Assembly: GCF_001025195.1 (NCBI RefSeq)
Contig: NZ_AP012325.1
Coordinates: forward strand, 1 to 64,000
DNA: 64,000 nucleotides
Reading direction: 5' to 3'
Source: Bifidobacterium catenulatum DSM 16992 = JCM 1194 = LMG 11043
Lineage (GTDB): Bacteria; Actinomycetota; Actinomycetes; Actinomycetales; Bifidobacteriaceae
Shown here: piece after piece, positions 46,341 to 53,917 of the stretch
How positions within the stretch are numbered: position 1 is the first letter of the stretch
How the letters are laid out: each line of letters begins with the position of its first letter
Notes under the pieces: generated by a model
The model's input: only the letters and a program-made list of their open reading frames with translations
Databases searched by the model: none
Told to the model about the DNA's origin: nothing
Position numbers and translations under genes: made by a program

Positions 46341-48788
46341 ATGACAGATGCGATTCGACAGTTTCCTCGTAAAAAAGCTCGTACACTGCGGTTTTCCTGC
46401 GGAGCTCCGCGTTCCGCGCGTGTGATTGCAGACGGTTCCCGTGCATTGTTCCTGCGTTCCGACGGATCGGAAGACACCGTCACCTCACTGTGGATGAGCG
46501 TGATCGACGAAAACGGCAACGCCAGCGAAATGCTGCTCGCCGATCCACGCACGCTGCTCGCCGATGCCGACGCCGAAGACGTTCCCGCTGAGGAACGGGC
46601 GCGTCGCGAACGTGCACGCGAAGGTGGTTCCGGAATCGTCGGCTATTCCACCGACGCAAGCGGCAACCGCGTGACCTTCACCATCAACGGACAACTCTTC
46701 CTCACCGACATCGCAGTCGGCGTGACGCGAGCTATCGCCATAGAAGAAGACGAGCTCAAGCCGGTACTGAATCCGCGTATCAGCCCTGACGGGCAGCATG
46801 TCATGTACACCACCGGCACCTATCTGGTGAATGTCGATCTTGCCGATACCGCTTTCGACACGGCTTTCGGTGACGACGATTGCGAAATCGGAGACGCGAT
46901 TTCGGTAGTCGCTTCAATCCCGCAAGACGGCGAATGGAAGATCGGCTTGGCGGAATTCGCAGCAGGCGAGGAAATGGACCGCTACGACGGCTTCTGGTGG
47001 TCTCCCGATTCCAAATATGTGCTGTTCGAAACCTACGATGAATCCCCGGAACCAATCTGGCATCTTTCGGACCCAGCTAATCCTGCGAATCCTGCACGAT
47101 CCAACCGCTATCCGCAAGCATTGACCGCCAATGCCAACGTGCGACTGACCCTGCTGGAACTTGGCTTCGACAACGACAACTGCTGCTACGGGGCAATCGC
47201 GAATGAGGTGCAGTGGGATCATGAAACTTACGAATATTTGGCCGCAGTCAGCTGGACGAGCGGGCATGAGCCGATCATCCTCGTGCAAGACCGACTCCAG
47301 CAGCACGATCAGGTGCTCGCCATCCACGTGGGCGAACCGATCGTTACCATGCGAGACGCGGAAAACGGATTTACCGACGATGAAGGCGATCAAGTCGAAA
47401 CCTTCTCCATCGCCATTCCCGAATATGCCGAAGGTGAACGCCCGGGCAGCACGCGCGTGCTCGAAAAACACAGCAACGCCTACTGGCTCGATCTGATCCA
47501 CGGCACGCCCGCATTCACGCCGAATGGACGCCTGATCTGCGCGATGAACGACATGGATGCCGACACGAACCGCCTTACCGTCGATGGCGTGCCCTTCACG
47601 CCGGCCGGACTGCAGGTGCGCGAAGTGCTCAATGTGACCGACGACGACGTGCTCTGCGTGGTACAGCGCACCCCCGAACTGTTGTCTGACGACAGCCTGC
47701 CATTCCTCTGGCAGTCCAACGCCGCCGATCATGACGCCCGCAGCTTCGACGTGGTGTCGATCCGCTATGACGGCACATGGGAACCCCTCACCTACGCGCC
47801 CGGCCAGTGGACCATGTCTCGCGCAGGCAACGGCTGCGTGGTGACCGGACGCGGCATGGATGATGCAACTGTGCAAATGCAGCATTGCATGAACATCGTC
47901 ACAACCGACGAAAATGGTACAGACGTGGCGTCAATGGTGGTCTCACCAATCGAAAACCATGCCGAAACCCCCGGATTCACGCCGAACGTACACTTCACCC
48001 GACTTGGCGAACGTGGCCTGTACACGGCAATCGTGCTCCCCTCGGCTAGCAGCGAATACGCGCATGCCGACACTCTGCCGGTGCTCATGAAGCCTTACGG
48101 CGGTCCAGGATTCCAGCAAGTCGTCGAAAACCAATCCTTCTACTGGGATGCGCAATGGTGGGCCGACCAAGGCTACATCGTGGTCACCGCCGACGGACGC
48201 GGCACCACCGGACGCGGGCCGAAATGGGACCGTGCCATCTACGAAACCATGAAATCCGTGACGCTCGAAGACCAAGTAGACGCCGTACGTGCGCTACCGG
48301 AAGCGTTGGCAACACTGGCTGCGCAAGAAAACAAGGAATCCTCGGAAACCACCATCCCGCAACCCGACCTCAACCGCGTAGCCATGATCGGCTGGTCGTA
48401 CGGCGGATTCCTTTCCGCGCTCGCCGTGCTGGAAGCGCCGGAAACCTTCGCTGCGGCCTGCGCGGGCGCACCCCCGACCGACTGGACGCTGTACGACACG
48501 CACTACACTGAACGCTACTTGGGTCTTGACCCGGCCGTGTACGAACGTAACAGCATCATCTCCGACGCGCCTCAGCTTGATCGCCCGCTCATGCTCATTC
48601 ACGGATTCGCCGACGACAATGTGACGATCGCGCACAGCCTACGCCTGAGCCAAGCGCTGATGGCGGCCGGACGCAAGCACACATTCCTGCCGCTGACCGG
48701 CATCACGCATATGACCAATGACGAAACCGTCGCTGAAAATCTGCTGATCCTGCAGCGCGATTTCCTCGCGGAAGCATTGGAACGGTAG
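46341..48788 (+). CDS. S9 family peptidase (dipeptidyl peptidase IV-like)
   Basis: This serine peptidase of the prolyl-oligopeptidase family cleaves proline-containing dipeptides or small peptides. The 815-residue protein has a beta-propeller-like N-terminal half (about 1-560) and a C-terminal alpha/beta hydrolase domain. The nucleophile is near residue 685 in GWSYGGFLS, with Asp near 756 in HGFADDNV and His near 788 in THMTND. No signal peptide is seen, so it acts in the cytoplasm. The ATG is moderately supported. Confidence 0.9.
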   Translation: MTDAIRQFPRKKARTLRFSCGAPRSARVIADGSRALFLRSDGSEDTVTSLWMSVIDENGNASEMLLADPRTLLADADAEDVPAEERARRERAREGGSGIVGYSTDASGNRVTFTINGQLFLTDIAVGVTRAIAIEEDELKPVLNPRISPDGQHVMYTTGTYLVNVDLADTAFDTAFGDDDCEIGDAISVVASIPQDGEWKIGLAEFAAGEEMDRYDGFWWSPDSKYVLFETYDESPEPIWHLSDPANPANPARSNRYPQALTANANVRLTLLELGFDNDNCCYGAIANEVQWDHETYEYLAAVSWTSGHEPIILVQDRLQQHDQVLAIHVGEPIVTMRDAENGFTDDEGDQVETFSIAIPEYAEGERPGSTRVLEKHSNAYWLDLIHGTPAFTPNGRLICAMNDMDADTNRLTVDGVPFTPAGLQVREVLNVTDDDVLCVVQRTPELLSDDSLPFLWQSNAADHDARSFDVVSIRYDGTWEPLTYAPGQWTMSRAGNGCVVTGRGMDDATVQMQHCMNIVTTDENGTDVASMVVSPIENHAETPGFTPNVHFTRLGERGLYTAIVLPSASSEYAHADTLPVLMKPYGGPGFQQVVENQSFYWDAQWWADQGYIVVTADGRGTTGRGPKWDRAIYETMKSVTLEDQVDAVRALPEALATLAAQENKESSETTIPQPDLNRVAMIGWSYGGFLSALAVLEAPETFAAACAGAPPTDWTLYDTHYTERYLGLDPAVYERNSIISDAPQLDRPLMLIHGFADDNVTIAHSLRLSQALMAAGRKHTFLPLTGITHMTNDETVAENLLILQRDFLAEALER

Positions 48789-48853
48789 TGCTGAGCCGAT
48801 AGCGCTGTAATGATAGCTGCAACAGCGCAAGCAAAAGCGACGAACAAAAGCAA

Positions 48854-48986
48854 AACGCGTTCCCCCGCGACTCCCGGACTGCCAAGCATCCGAGCGTCGT
48901 GGGCGAACGCGTTCCCTTCTCGATTGCCAACATAAAACAGGTGAAAGCGACTTCGCAAGCGAGGGGGTACCACATTTGTGTACCCC
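48854..48986. terminator. Hairpins between S9 peptidase and histidine kinase genes
   Basis: AACGCGTTC (48854-48862) pairs with GAACGCGTT (48905-48913) around a long loop. A second hairpin, GGGGGTAC and GTACCCCC around CACATTTGT, spans 48963-48986. Both lie between convergent genes; the first is the better terminator candidate, though T-runs are short. Confidence 0.5.
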
Positions 48987-49052
48987 CCCCCAATTTGGGC
49001 TTGGAAAAGCCGAAAATCGTTAGAAATAGGCGAATATCAAGCAAAGTCGAAA

Positions 49053-49089
49053 CGTGAATCACATCAGAAAACACGTGAATCACGTCAGA
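49053..49089. repeat. Tandem 16-base repeat, 21-bp period
   Basis: ACGTGAATCACATCAG at 49053-49068 and ACGTGAATCACGTCAG at 49074-49089 are direct repeats two helical turns apart, just past the kinase stop at 49112. They look like binding sites, but are on the downstream side of both genes. Confidence 0.45.
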
Positions 49090-49111
49090 TTTGCAATAGC
49101 AATATGCACGA

Positions 49112-50377
49112 TCACGCCTGCACTTGCTCAAACAATCCCGGCGAATCGTCGATGACAGTCACCGGAATATACGCGAAAAGCGTCCAACTGCCGTCCTGCG
49201 CGGACGCGGTGAGCGTGCCCTGATATGATTCAAGTTGCTTCTTGAACGAGGCAAGCCCATGGCCGCCAGGAAGTTCGTTATCGTGCCCGTCAGCTCCGGC
49301 TATCCCTTCTTTCATGGGATTGATTTGAGTGATTTCAATGGCATTCGGTCTAAGTATCACCGAAAGATCAACCTTGCTTCCCGGGGCAGCATGACGAGCG
49401 ATATTCGCATAGATTTCACGCAGCAGATTATTGACAAGCTCGGCGGTCTCCCGCGATGCACTCGGTTTGCCACCCGCACAGTGCCGTATGGACGTGATTT
49501 CGAAGCCGAGTTTACGCAAACGTCGGTCGCCGTCGTTCATGGTGGCTCGCAGCAGATTGGCCAGCGCTTCGCCGTCAGCATCGCCGGGGAGGACGGTGGC
49601 ATCCATATTCAATTCGTCGATAACGCGATGCACATTCGTCAATGCGAAAAGAATGTATTCGTTGATCTGACGCCAGTCTTCGGCGTCGGCTGCATCGGCT
49701 GCGCTGACAGGGCCTCCGGCAGTGGCACTAGGGCTGCCTGAAACGCCGCCAACATGCCGTTGTGCCACAAACGCCGCCGCCGACAAATCGCCCGTCACCG
49801 CATCGTGAATAGCGTCGGCAATGCGTGCGCGGCTTTCCAACTCCTGCAACCGATTCTTGTTTTGCGCCGCTTCAAAACGCTTCCGCGTCGTTTTCTCGCT
49901 CCAACTCAACGCCCTGCCGAGCAGCAGCACCATGGCATACATGCTGATCATGGAGACAGGGTTAGTGCCTGGGCCAGGAGGCGAAATCAGCAGGATAGTA
50001 GCAATGTAATATGTGAACAGCGCTGCCGCGATAATGACATTGGTACTGTACGCAAGCATGCCATAAGCGTAGAGATGCGTGGGAAGAGAATTACCCGAAC
50101 TTGCGTAAGAGGTAAACAGATCACCAGCATAGGCAATCACAATAATCGCCACCGACATGCTTTTTGGAAATAATGGAGATACCACGAGCGCTGCAACCAG
50201 CATCGCAATCCAAACCACGCCAGATATGTCGGTAGGCGGTTCGTAACAAACTCCATATGCGGTCCATACGAGCACGATCAACATGATGGTAAAACGGATT
50301 GGATGCCACAAATTCGGATGCAACGTGCGCACATGATTCCGCCACGTAATGTACTGAGCTGCAGGTTTAGAACGCAT
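49112..50377 (-). CDS. Polytopic sensor histidine kinase
   Basis: The kinase has 421 residues: about five to six spans in residues 28-155, a coiled-coil-like linker, the phospho-acceptor His191 in AIHDAVTGDLSAAAF (HisKA_3-type) and a C-terminal ATPase domain with EIYANIARHA (N-box) and GGHGLAS (G-box). With no large extracellular domain, the membrane region is the likely sensor, as in peptide-receptor kinases. Its ATG lies 11 bases inside the regulator gene's end, so they are translationally coupled. GAGG precedes the ATG. Confidence 0.9.
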   Translation of the reverse strand: MRSKPAAQYITWRNHVRTLHPNLWHPIRFTIMLIVLVWTAYGVCYEPPTDISGVVWIAMLVAALVVSPLFPKSMSVAIIVIAYAGDLFTSYASSGNSLPTHLYAYGMLAYSTNVIIAAALFTYYIATILLISPPGPGTNPVSMISMYAMVLLLGRALSWSEKTTRKRFEAAQNKNRLQELESRARIADAIHDAVTGDLSAAAFVAQRHVGGVSGSPSATAGGPVSAADAADAEDWRQINEYILFALTNVHRVIDELNMDATVLPGDADGEALANLLRATMNDGDRRLRKLGFEITSIRHCAGGKPSASRETAELVNNLLREIYANIARHAAPGSKVDLSVILRPNAIEITQINPMKEGIAGADGHDNELPGGHGLASFKKQLESYQGTLTASAQDGSWTLFAYIPVTVIDDSPGLFEQVQA

Positions 50378-51023
50378 TGGACCTCACCCACAATGCCACT
50401 GCCTGACGCGAAGTCTTACAGTTGAGTTTCCTTAAAATACTTTGTATATGCTTGCGGATGGTGGCTTCGGAAATCCTCAAACGCTCGGCAATCTCTCGAT
50501 CAAGCATGCCCTCCGCACACAAAGAAATAATCTGCTCCTCACGAACAGTGAGCGAAGGCGCAGTCTCAGCCTCCCTGCTAATACGCAAATTAGCCAACGC
50601 AGGCGTCTCAAACCCCTCCATCACCTCGCCATTGCACATACGCATAATAATCTGCGCCAACTGGTCGGCATTCTCCTTACCAACCAAACCCTGCGCACCA
50701 GCCTCCACCAGTTTGTCCCGATAACTCTTGATGGAAAAACTCGTCGCACCAAGAATCGGCATATGCTTGCCCATCAAACGCAACCGACGACAAGTAGCAG
50801 GCCCCTGCAAACCCTCCATCGACATATCAAGAATCAACAAACTGACATTGCTGTTCGCGTCCTGACAGCGTTCTATCGCCTCATCGCCAGAAGTCGCAGT
50901 CCACACCACATATGCGGTCGGCACTTTGCAGGCAATGACGGCACTGAGCGAATCCAGCGCTCGCGGATCATTGTCGACCAGCGCGATGCGATGAATCTTA
51001 GGATGCTTTTCCGACGTGGTCAT
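50367..51023 (-). CDS. LuxR/NarL-family response regulator
   Basis: This 218-residue regulator has a receiver domain (residues 1-130; Asp18/Asp20 in VDNDPRA, phospho-acceptor Asp66 in LLILDMS) and a LuxR-type helix-turn-helix (about 150-210; LTVREEQIISLCAEGMLDREIAE). It is the partner of the kinase encoded next to it. The ATG at 51023 lies 7 bases after the stop of a small peptide gene, whose last codons carry AAAGAAAG as the possible ribosome site, so translation is probably coupled. Confidence 0.92.
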   Translation of the reverse strand: MTTSEKHPKIHRIALVDNDPRALDSLSAVIACKVPTAYVVWTATSGDEAIERCQDANSNVSLLILDMSMEGLQGPATCRRLRLMGKHMPILGATSFSIKSYRDKLVEAGAQGLVGKENADQLAQIIMRMCNGEVMEGFETPALANLRISREAETAPSLTVREEQIISLCAEGMLDREIAERLRISEATIRKHIQSILRKLNCKTSRQAVALWVRSNAF

Positions 51024-51030
51024 TATGCGA

Positions 51031-51192
51031 TCACTTTCTTTTCCCACACAGCCATTGCAGCCATGTTGGGCAGTTGGGATTCGCGGCAGTGGAGATATCG
51101 TCGTTGCCGTCAACGGGAGTTGTTGCATACGCATATGCTGGTGTGATGGTGAGAGACAACGTCACCACCATCAGTAGTGAAACACATTTCAT
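51031..51192 (-). CDS. Small secreted peptide, candidate signal of the adjacent two-component system
   Basis: This 53-residue gene product begins MKCVSLLMVVTLSL..., a signal peptide with a likely cleavage after AYAYA (residue 23). The mature part is about 30 residues, acidic at first and then NPNCPTWLQWLCGKRK. The two Cys enclose a nine-residue Trp-rich segment (CPTWLQWLC), as in disulfide-ring peptides, and the end is strongly basic. The gene precedes the regulator by 7 bases on the same strand. No family is recognised. A reading frame continues upstream, but the signal peptide supports the ATG at 51192. The role as autoinducing peptide is inference. Confidence 0.6.
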   Translation of the reverse strand: MKCVSLLMVVTLSLTITPAYAYATTPVDGNDDISTAANPNCPTWLQWLCGKRK

Positions 51193-51231
51193 GCTTCCAT
51201 AGTATGCGAGGATGACGCGCGGGGTGGCGAT

Positions 51232-51272
51232 ACAGTGCGTGACGCACTGTTGATACATCGTTATACAGCGCA
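51232..51272. promoter_or_regulatory. Inverted repeat operator between peptide gene and hydrolase gene
   Basis: ACAGTGCG-TGA-CGCACTGT at 51232-51250 is a perfect 8-bp inverted repeat, centred about 49 bases before the peptide ATG. A third half-site TACAGCGCA follows at 51264-51272. In the 130-bp divergent region it could serve the response regulator as an autoregulatory site. Confidence 0.5.
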
Positions 51273-51322
51273 CATGCTTGTGCTTAGTTTTGTCTTGGCT
51301 TTGTTCGCCTAAGATGGAATTC

Positions 51323-52393
51323 ATGACTATCACGCTCATCGATGAGGCGCGCTACGACGCCGAAATGGACGAAACGGTACTGCCTGCGCTGCGTAACTGC
51401 ATGGCGGAGGGCTGGATGGAACCTGCCACCGTTGATTGGGACGGCAATATGCTACCTAAGCTGGAGCATTCTGGACGGTTGCATTACTACTGCTACGACG
51501 CGCACAAATTCGACGCATTGCGTGAAGACGGCGCATCGGGCATATTCCGCGGTGCGGTGGTGATTTCGCACGGATTCACCGAATTCGGACGCAAATACAG
51601 CGAAATGGTGTGGTACTTCCTACTGGCCGGCTATTCCGTATGCGTGTTCGAACATCGCGGACATGGCCATTCCACGCACGACATGAGCAACCCGAGCTTG
51701 GTATGGATCGACGATTGGCGCCGGTATGTGGCCGATTTCGCCACGTTCGCGCAGACCGTGGGTCGCGAAGTGGCTGGAGATGGCCCAATGTACTTGTACT
51801 GCCATTCCATGGGCGGCGGCATCGGCGCGGCCGTGCTGGAACGCTACCCGTCATTGTTCGACAAAGCGGTGCTGTCCGCGCCGATGATTGCGCCGGTGGT
51901 CGGCATGCCAACGTGGATTGCACGCATTGTGGTCGGCGTGATCTGCGGGCTTGGCTTCGGCAGATCGCGCGTGTTCGGCCATACCGATTTCGACGGAAAC
52001 CTCAATCCCGACGATTACAAGGGAGCTTCCGAAGCACGCATCCGCTGGTTCCACAAACAGCGCTTGACAGACAAGTCATGCCAGACCAATGCTGCCACTT
52101 TCGATTGGGCAAACCAGGCGATGGCGCTTTCCCGAGCTGTGCTCAAACCCGACATGTGCGGAGCCATCGAAGCCCCGGTATTGCTATTCCAAGCCGGCCG
52201 CGACGTGTGGGTGCTCAACGGACCACAAGATGACTTCGTTGAACGTGTGCGAGAAGGTGGCGGTTCCATCGAAAAAGTGCGGTACAGCCAGTCATTGCAC
52301 GAAATTTTCTCCATGCCGAATGCCGTGCTCGAATCATATCTTGACAAAATCCTCGTTTTTTTGGCGGCACCGAACGCAAGTTTGGCGGAATAA
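51323..52393 (+). CDS. Alpha/beta hydrolase (lysophospholipase/monoacylglycerol lipase-like)
   Basis: This 356-residue enzyme has the oxyanion motif ISHGFTEFG near residue 80, EHRGHGHS, and the nucleophile Ser in YCHSMGGGIG near residue 160; a variant of GxSxG with Cys at the first position. Asp and His are expected near residues 290 and 320 (GRDVWVL, SLHEIF). Substrate is unknown, perhaps lysolipid or monoacylglycerol. The ATG at 51323 lacks a clear site; an ATG at 51314 is also possible. It is divergent from the peptide-regulator cassette and shares its upstream region. Confidence 0.85.
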   Translation: MTITLIDEARYDAEMDETVLPALRNCMAEGWMEPATVDWDGNMLPKLEHSGRLHYYCYDAHKFDALREDGASGIFRGAVVISHGFTEFGRKYSEMVWYFLLAGYSVCVFEHRGHGHSTHDMSNPSLVWIDDWRRYVADFATFAQTVGREVAGDGPMYLYCHSMGGGIGAAVLERYPSLFDKAVLSAPMIAPVVGMPTWIARIVVGVICGLGFGRSRVFGHTDFDGNLNPDDYKGASEARIRWFHKQRLTDKSCQTNAATFDWANQAMALSRAVLKPDMCGAIEAPVLLFQAGRDVWVLNGPQDDFVERVREGGGSIEKVRYSQSLHEIFSMPNAVLESYLDKILVFLAAPNASLAE

Positions 52394-52490
52394 AATCTGT
52401 TTTGCATAACTGACGTTTAGTATGCGCACCGTGTGCGTTACAATCGCCGTGAATTTGCCGTGAAAGCCGTGGAGAGAGCGAGGATAGGCC

Positions 52491-53474
52491 GTGGCAAAGC
52501 AAACGTCGGGACAGGCGTCGCAATCGCAGAAAACTTCCGAATCGCAAAAAAATGCGAAAAAAACCGCGAAAAAAATGGAACATGTGCTGGAGCAGACGCC
52601 GAAAAGTCTGCTCATCGGCACTGGCATGACACTGCTGGGTGGTGCCATGTGGGGCATGAACAGCACCGTGGCCAAACTGCTGATGCGCGACTACCAGCTG
52701 GATCCGGTCTGGCTTTCCTGCGTGCGCGCGCTATTCGCCAGCCTGATCTTCCTGGTCGGATCGGCCATCACCACGCCGCAGAAACTCGCCGGAGCGGTCA
52801 AAGACGTCAAATCGTATCCGAAATATCTGGTCACCACGCTGATATGCGTGCTTCTGGTGCAGGTCTCCTACCTGATGACCATCGACTGGACGAACTCCGG
52901 AACCGCCACCGTATTGCAGACGCTCAACCTAGTCTTCGTGCTCACCTGGGTATGCCTGCGCGTCAAACGACTGCCTCTCAAGCATGAATTGGTCGGCGTG
53001 CTCCTGGCATTCGCAGGCACGTTCCTCATCGCCACCGGCGGCAACTTCGCCTCGCTGTCGCTGCCATGGCAGGGGCTCGCATGGGGACTGGTTGACGCAG
53101 TGAGCACCGCGGCCATGTCCATCCTGCCGGTCATGCTCATGCTCAAATGGGGCGACATGACCATCAACGGCATCACATTCCTTATGTCCGGACTCATTCT
53201 ATGCCCGTTCGCGCAACCGTGGGCGAACATTCCCGCACTGGACGCGCGAGGCGTGCTCCTGCTGCTCTACACCATCGTATGCGGCACGTTCCTCGCGTTC
53301 TGGCTCTACATGGCAGGCGTGATGCGCGTCGGCGCGGTGCGTGCCACCATGCTCGGCACCAGCGAACCGGTCATGGCCACCATCACCGCAGTGGCATGGG
53401 CTGGCGAAACGTTCACCTTCACCGACCTGACCGGCTTCGCCATGATCATCATCATGGTCTTCCTCGTGCGCTAA
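52491..53474 (+). CDS. DMT-superfamily (EamA) transporter
   Basis: This 327-residue permease has ten predicted spans in two EamA repeats (about residues 40-180 and 190-325), preceded by a 40-residue Lys/Gln/Ser-rich cytoplasmic N-terminus. Members export or import amino acids, nucleotides or drugs; the substrate here is unknown. The GTG at 52491 follows GAGGATAGG. A 30-bp extended palindrome lies 13 bases after the stop. Confidence 0.88.
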   Translation: MAKQTSGQASQSQKTSESQKNAKKTAKKMEHVLEQTPKSLLIGTGMTLLGGAMWGMNSTVAKLLMRDYQLDPVWLSCVRALFASLIFLVGSAITTPQKLAGAVKDVKSYPKYLVTTLICVLLVQVSYLMTIDWTNSGTATVLQTLNLVFVLTWVCLRVKRLPLKHELVGVLLAFAGTFLIATGGNFASLSLPWQGLAWGLVDAVSTAAMSILPVMLMLKWGDMTINGITFLMSGLILCPFAQPWANIPALDARGVLLLLYTIVCGTFLAFWLYMAGVMRVGAVRATMLGTSEPVMATITAVAWAGETFTFTDLTGFAMIIIMVFLVR

Positions 53475-53486
53475 CCATTCTCCACA

Positions 53487-53516
53487 AACTGTCCGATTCT
53501 GCAGAATCGGACAGTT
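53487..53516. repeat. Palindromic element copy after DMT transporter gene
   Basis: This copy of the 24-bp palindrome (53490-53513) is perfect and extended to 30 bp by AAC/GTT flanks. It sits 13 bases after the stop and has no T-run. Confidence 0.9.
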
Positions 53517-53606
53517 ATGGTGCGCACGTCCGACCACGAGTCCTGATTTTTCCAGTCACTGGAGGTGTCGGGAGCCGCTGAGCCTTACTGCCGCTTGGGA
53601 AACGAA

Positions 53607-53636
53607 AAGGCCGGAACCTTTCGGCTCCGGCCTTTC
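53607..53636 (-). terminator. Terminator of tRNA-Leu
   Basis: AAAGGCCGGA and TCCGGCCTTT arms lie just past the tRNA 3' end on minus, followed by TTCG. Confidence 0.75.
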
Positions 53637-53640
53637 ATCA

Positions 53641-53726
53641 TGGTGCGAGCGGGGGGAGTTGAACCCCCACGAGCATACACTCACTGCCACCTGAAGACAG
53701 CGCGTCTACCATTCCGCCACGCTCGC
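53641..53726 (-). tRNA. tRNA-Leu (CAG)
   Basis: This 86-base gene begins GCGAGCGTGGCGGAATGG, has a long variable arm, and encodes its 3' CCA. The anticodon arm CTGTC-TTCAGGT-GGCAG gives CAG. The T-loop is GGTTCAACTCC. Confidence 0.95.
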
Positions 53727-53771
53727 AGACAGTGAATTAATTTACACCAAAACCCACACAACCTCAAATCG

Positions 53772-53821
53772 GCGTGTCGCGCCGCCATTTTCCGTAGGAA
53801 AATTCAAGCGGCGCGACACGC
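53772..53821. repeat. Nested 50-bp inverted repeat
   Basis: GCGTGTCGCGCCGC at 53772-53785 pairs with GCGGCGCGACACGC at 53808-53821, and inside it ATTTTCC-GTA-GGAAAAT forms a second perfect stem. It lies between tRNA-Leu and tgt, separate from the tgt terminator. Function unknown. Confidence 0.7.
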
Positions 53822-53824
53822 ATG

Positions 53825-53862
53825 AAAAAAAGACGCCGACGGGTTTGTTCGTCGGCGCCTTG
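53825..53862 (-). terminator. Rho-independent terminator of tgt
   Basis: On the minus strand GGCGCCGACG and CGTCGGCGTC arms are followed by TTTTTTT. It lies 56 bases past the tgt stop. Confidence 0.9.
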
Positions 53863-53917
53863 GAATGCGGAAGTGTGGTTCAGCATTCGTTTGGGCAGAA
53901 AGCCCACGTGAAATGCA

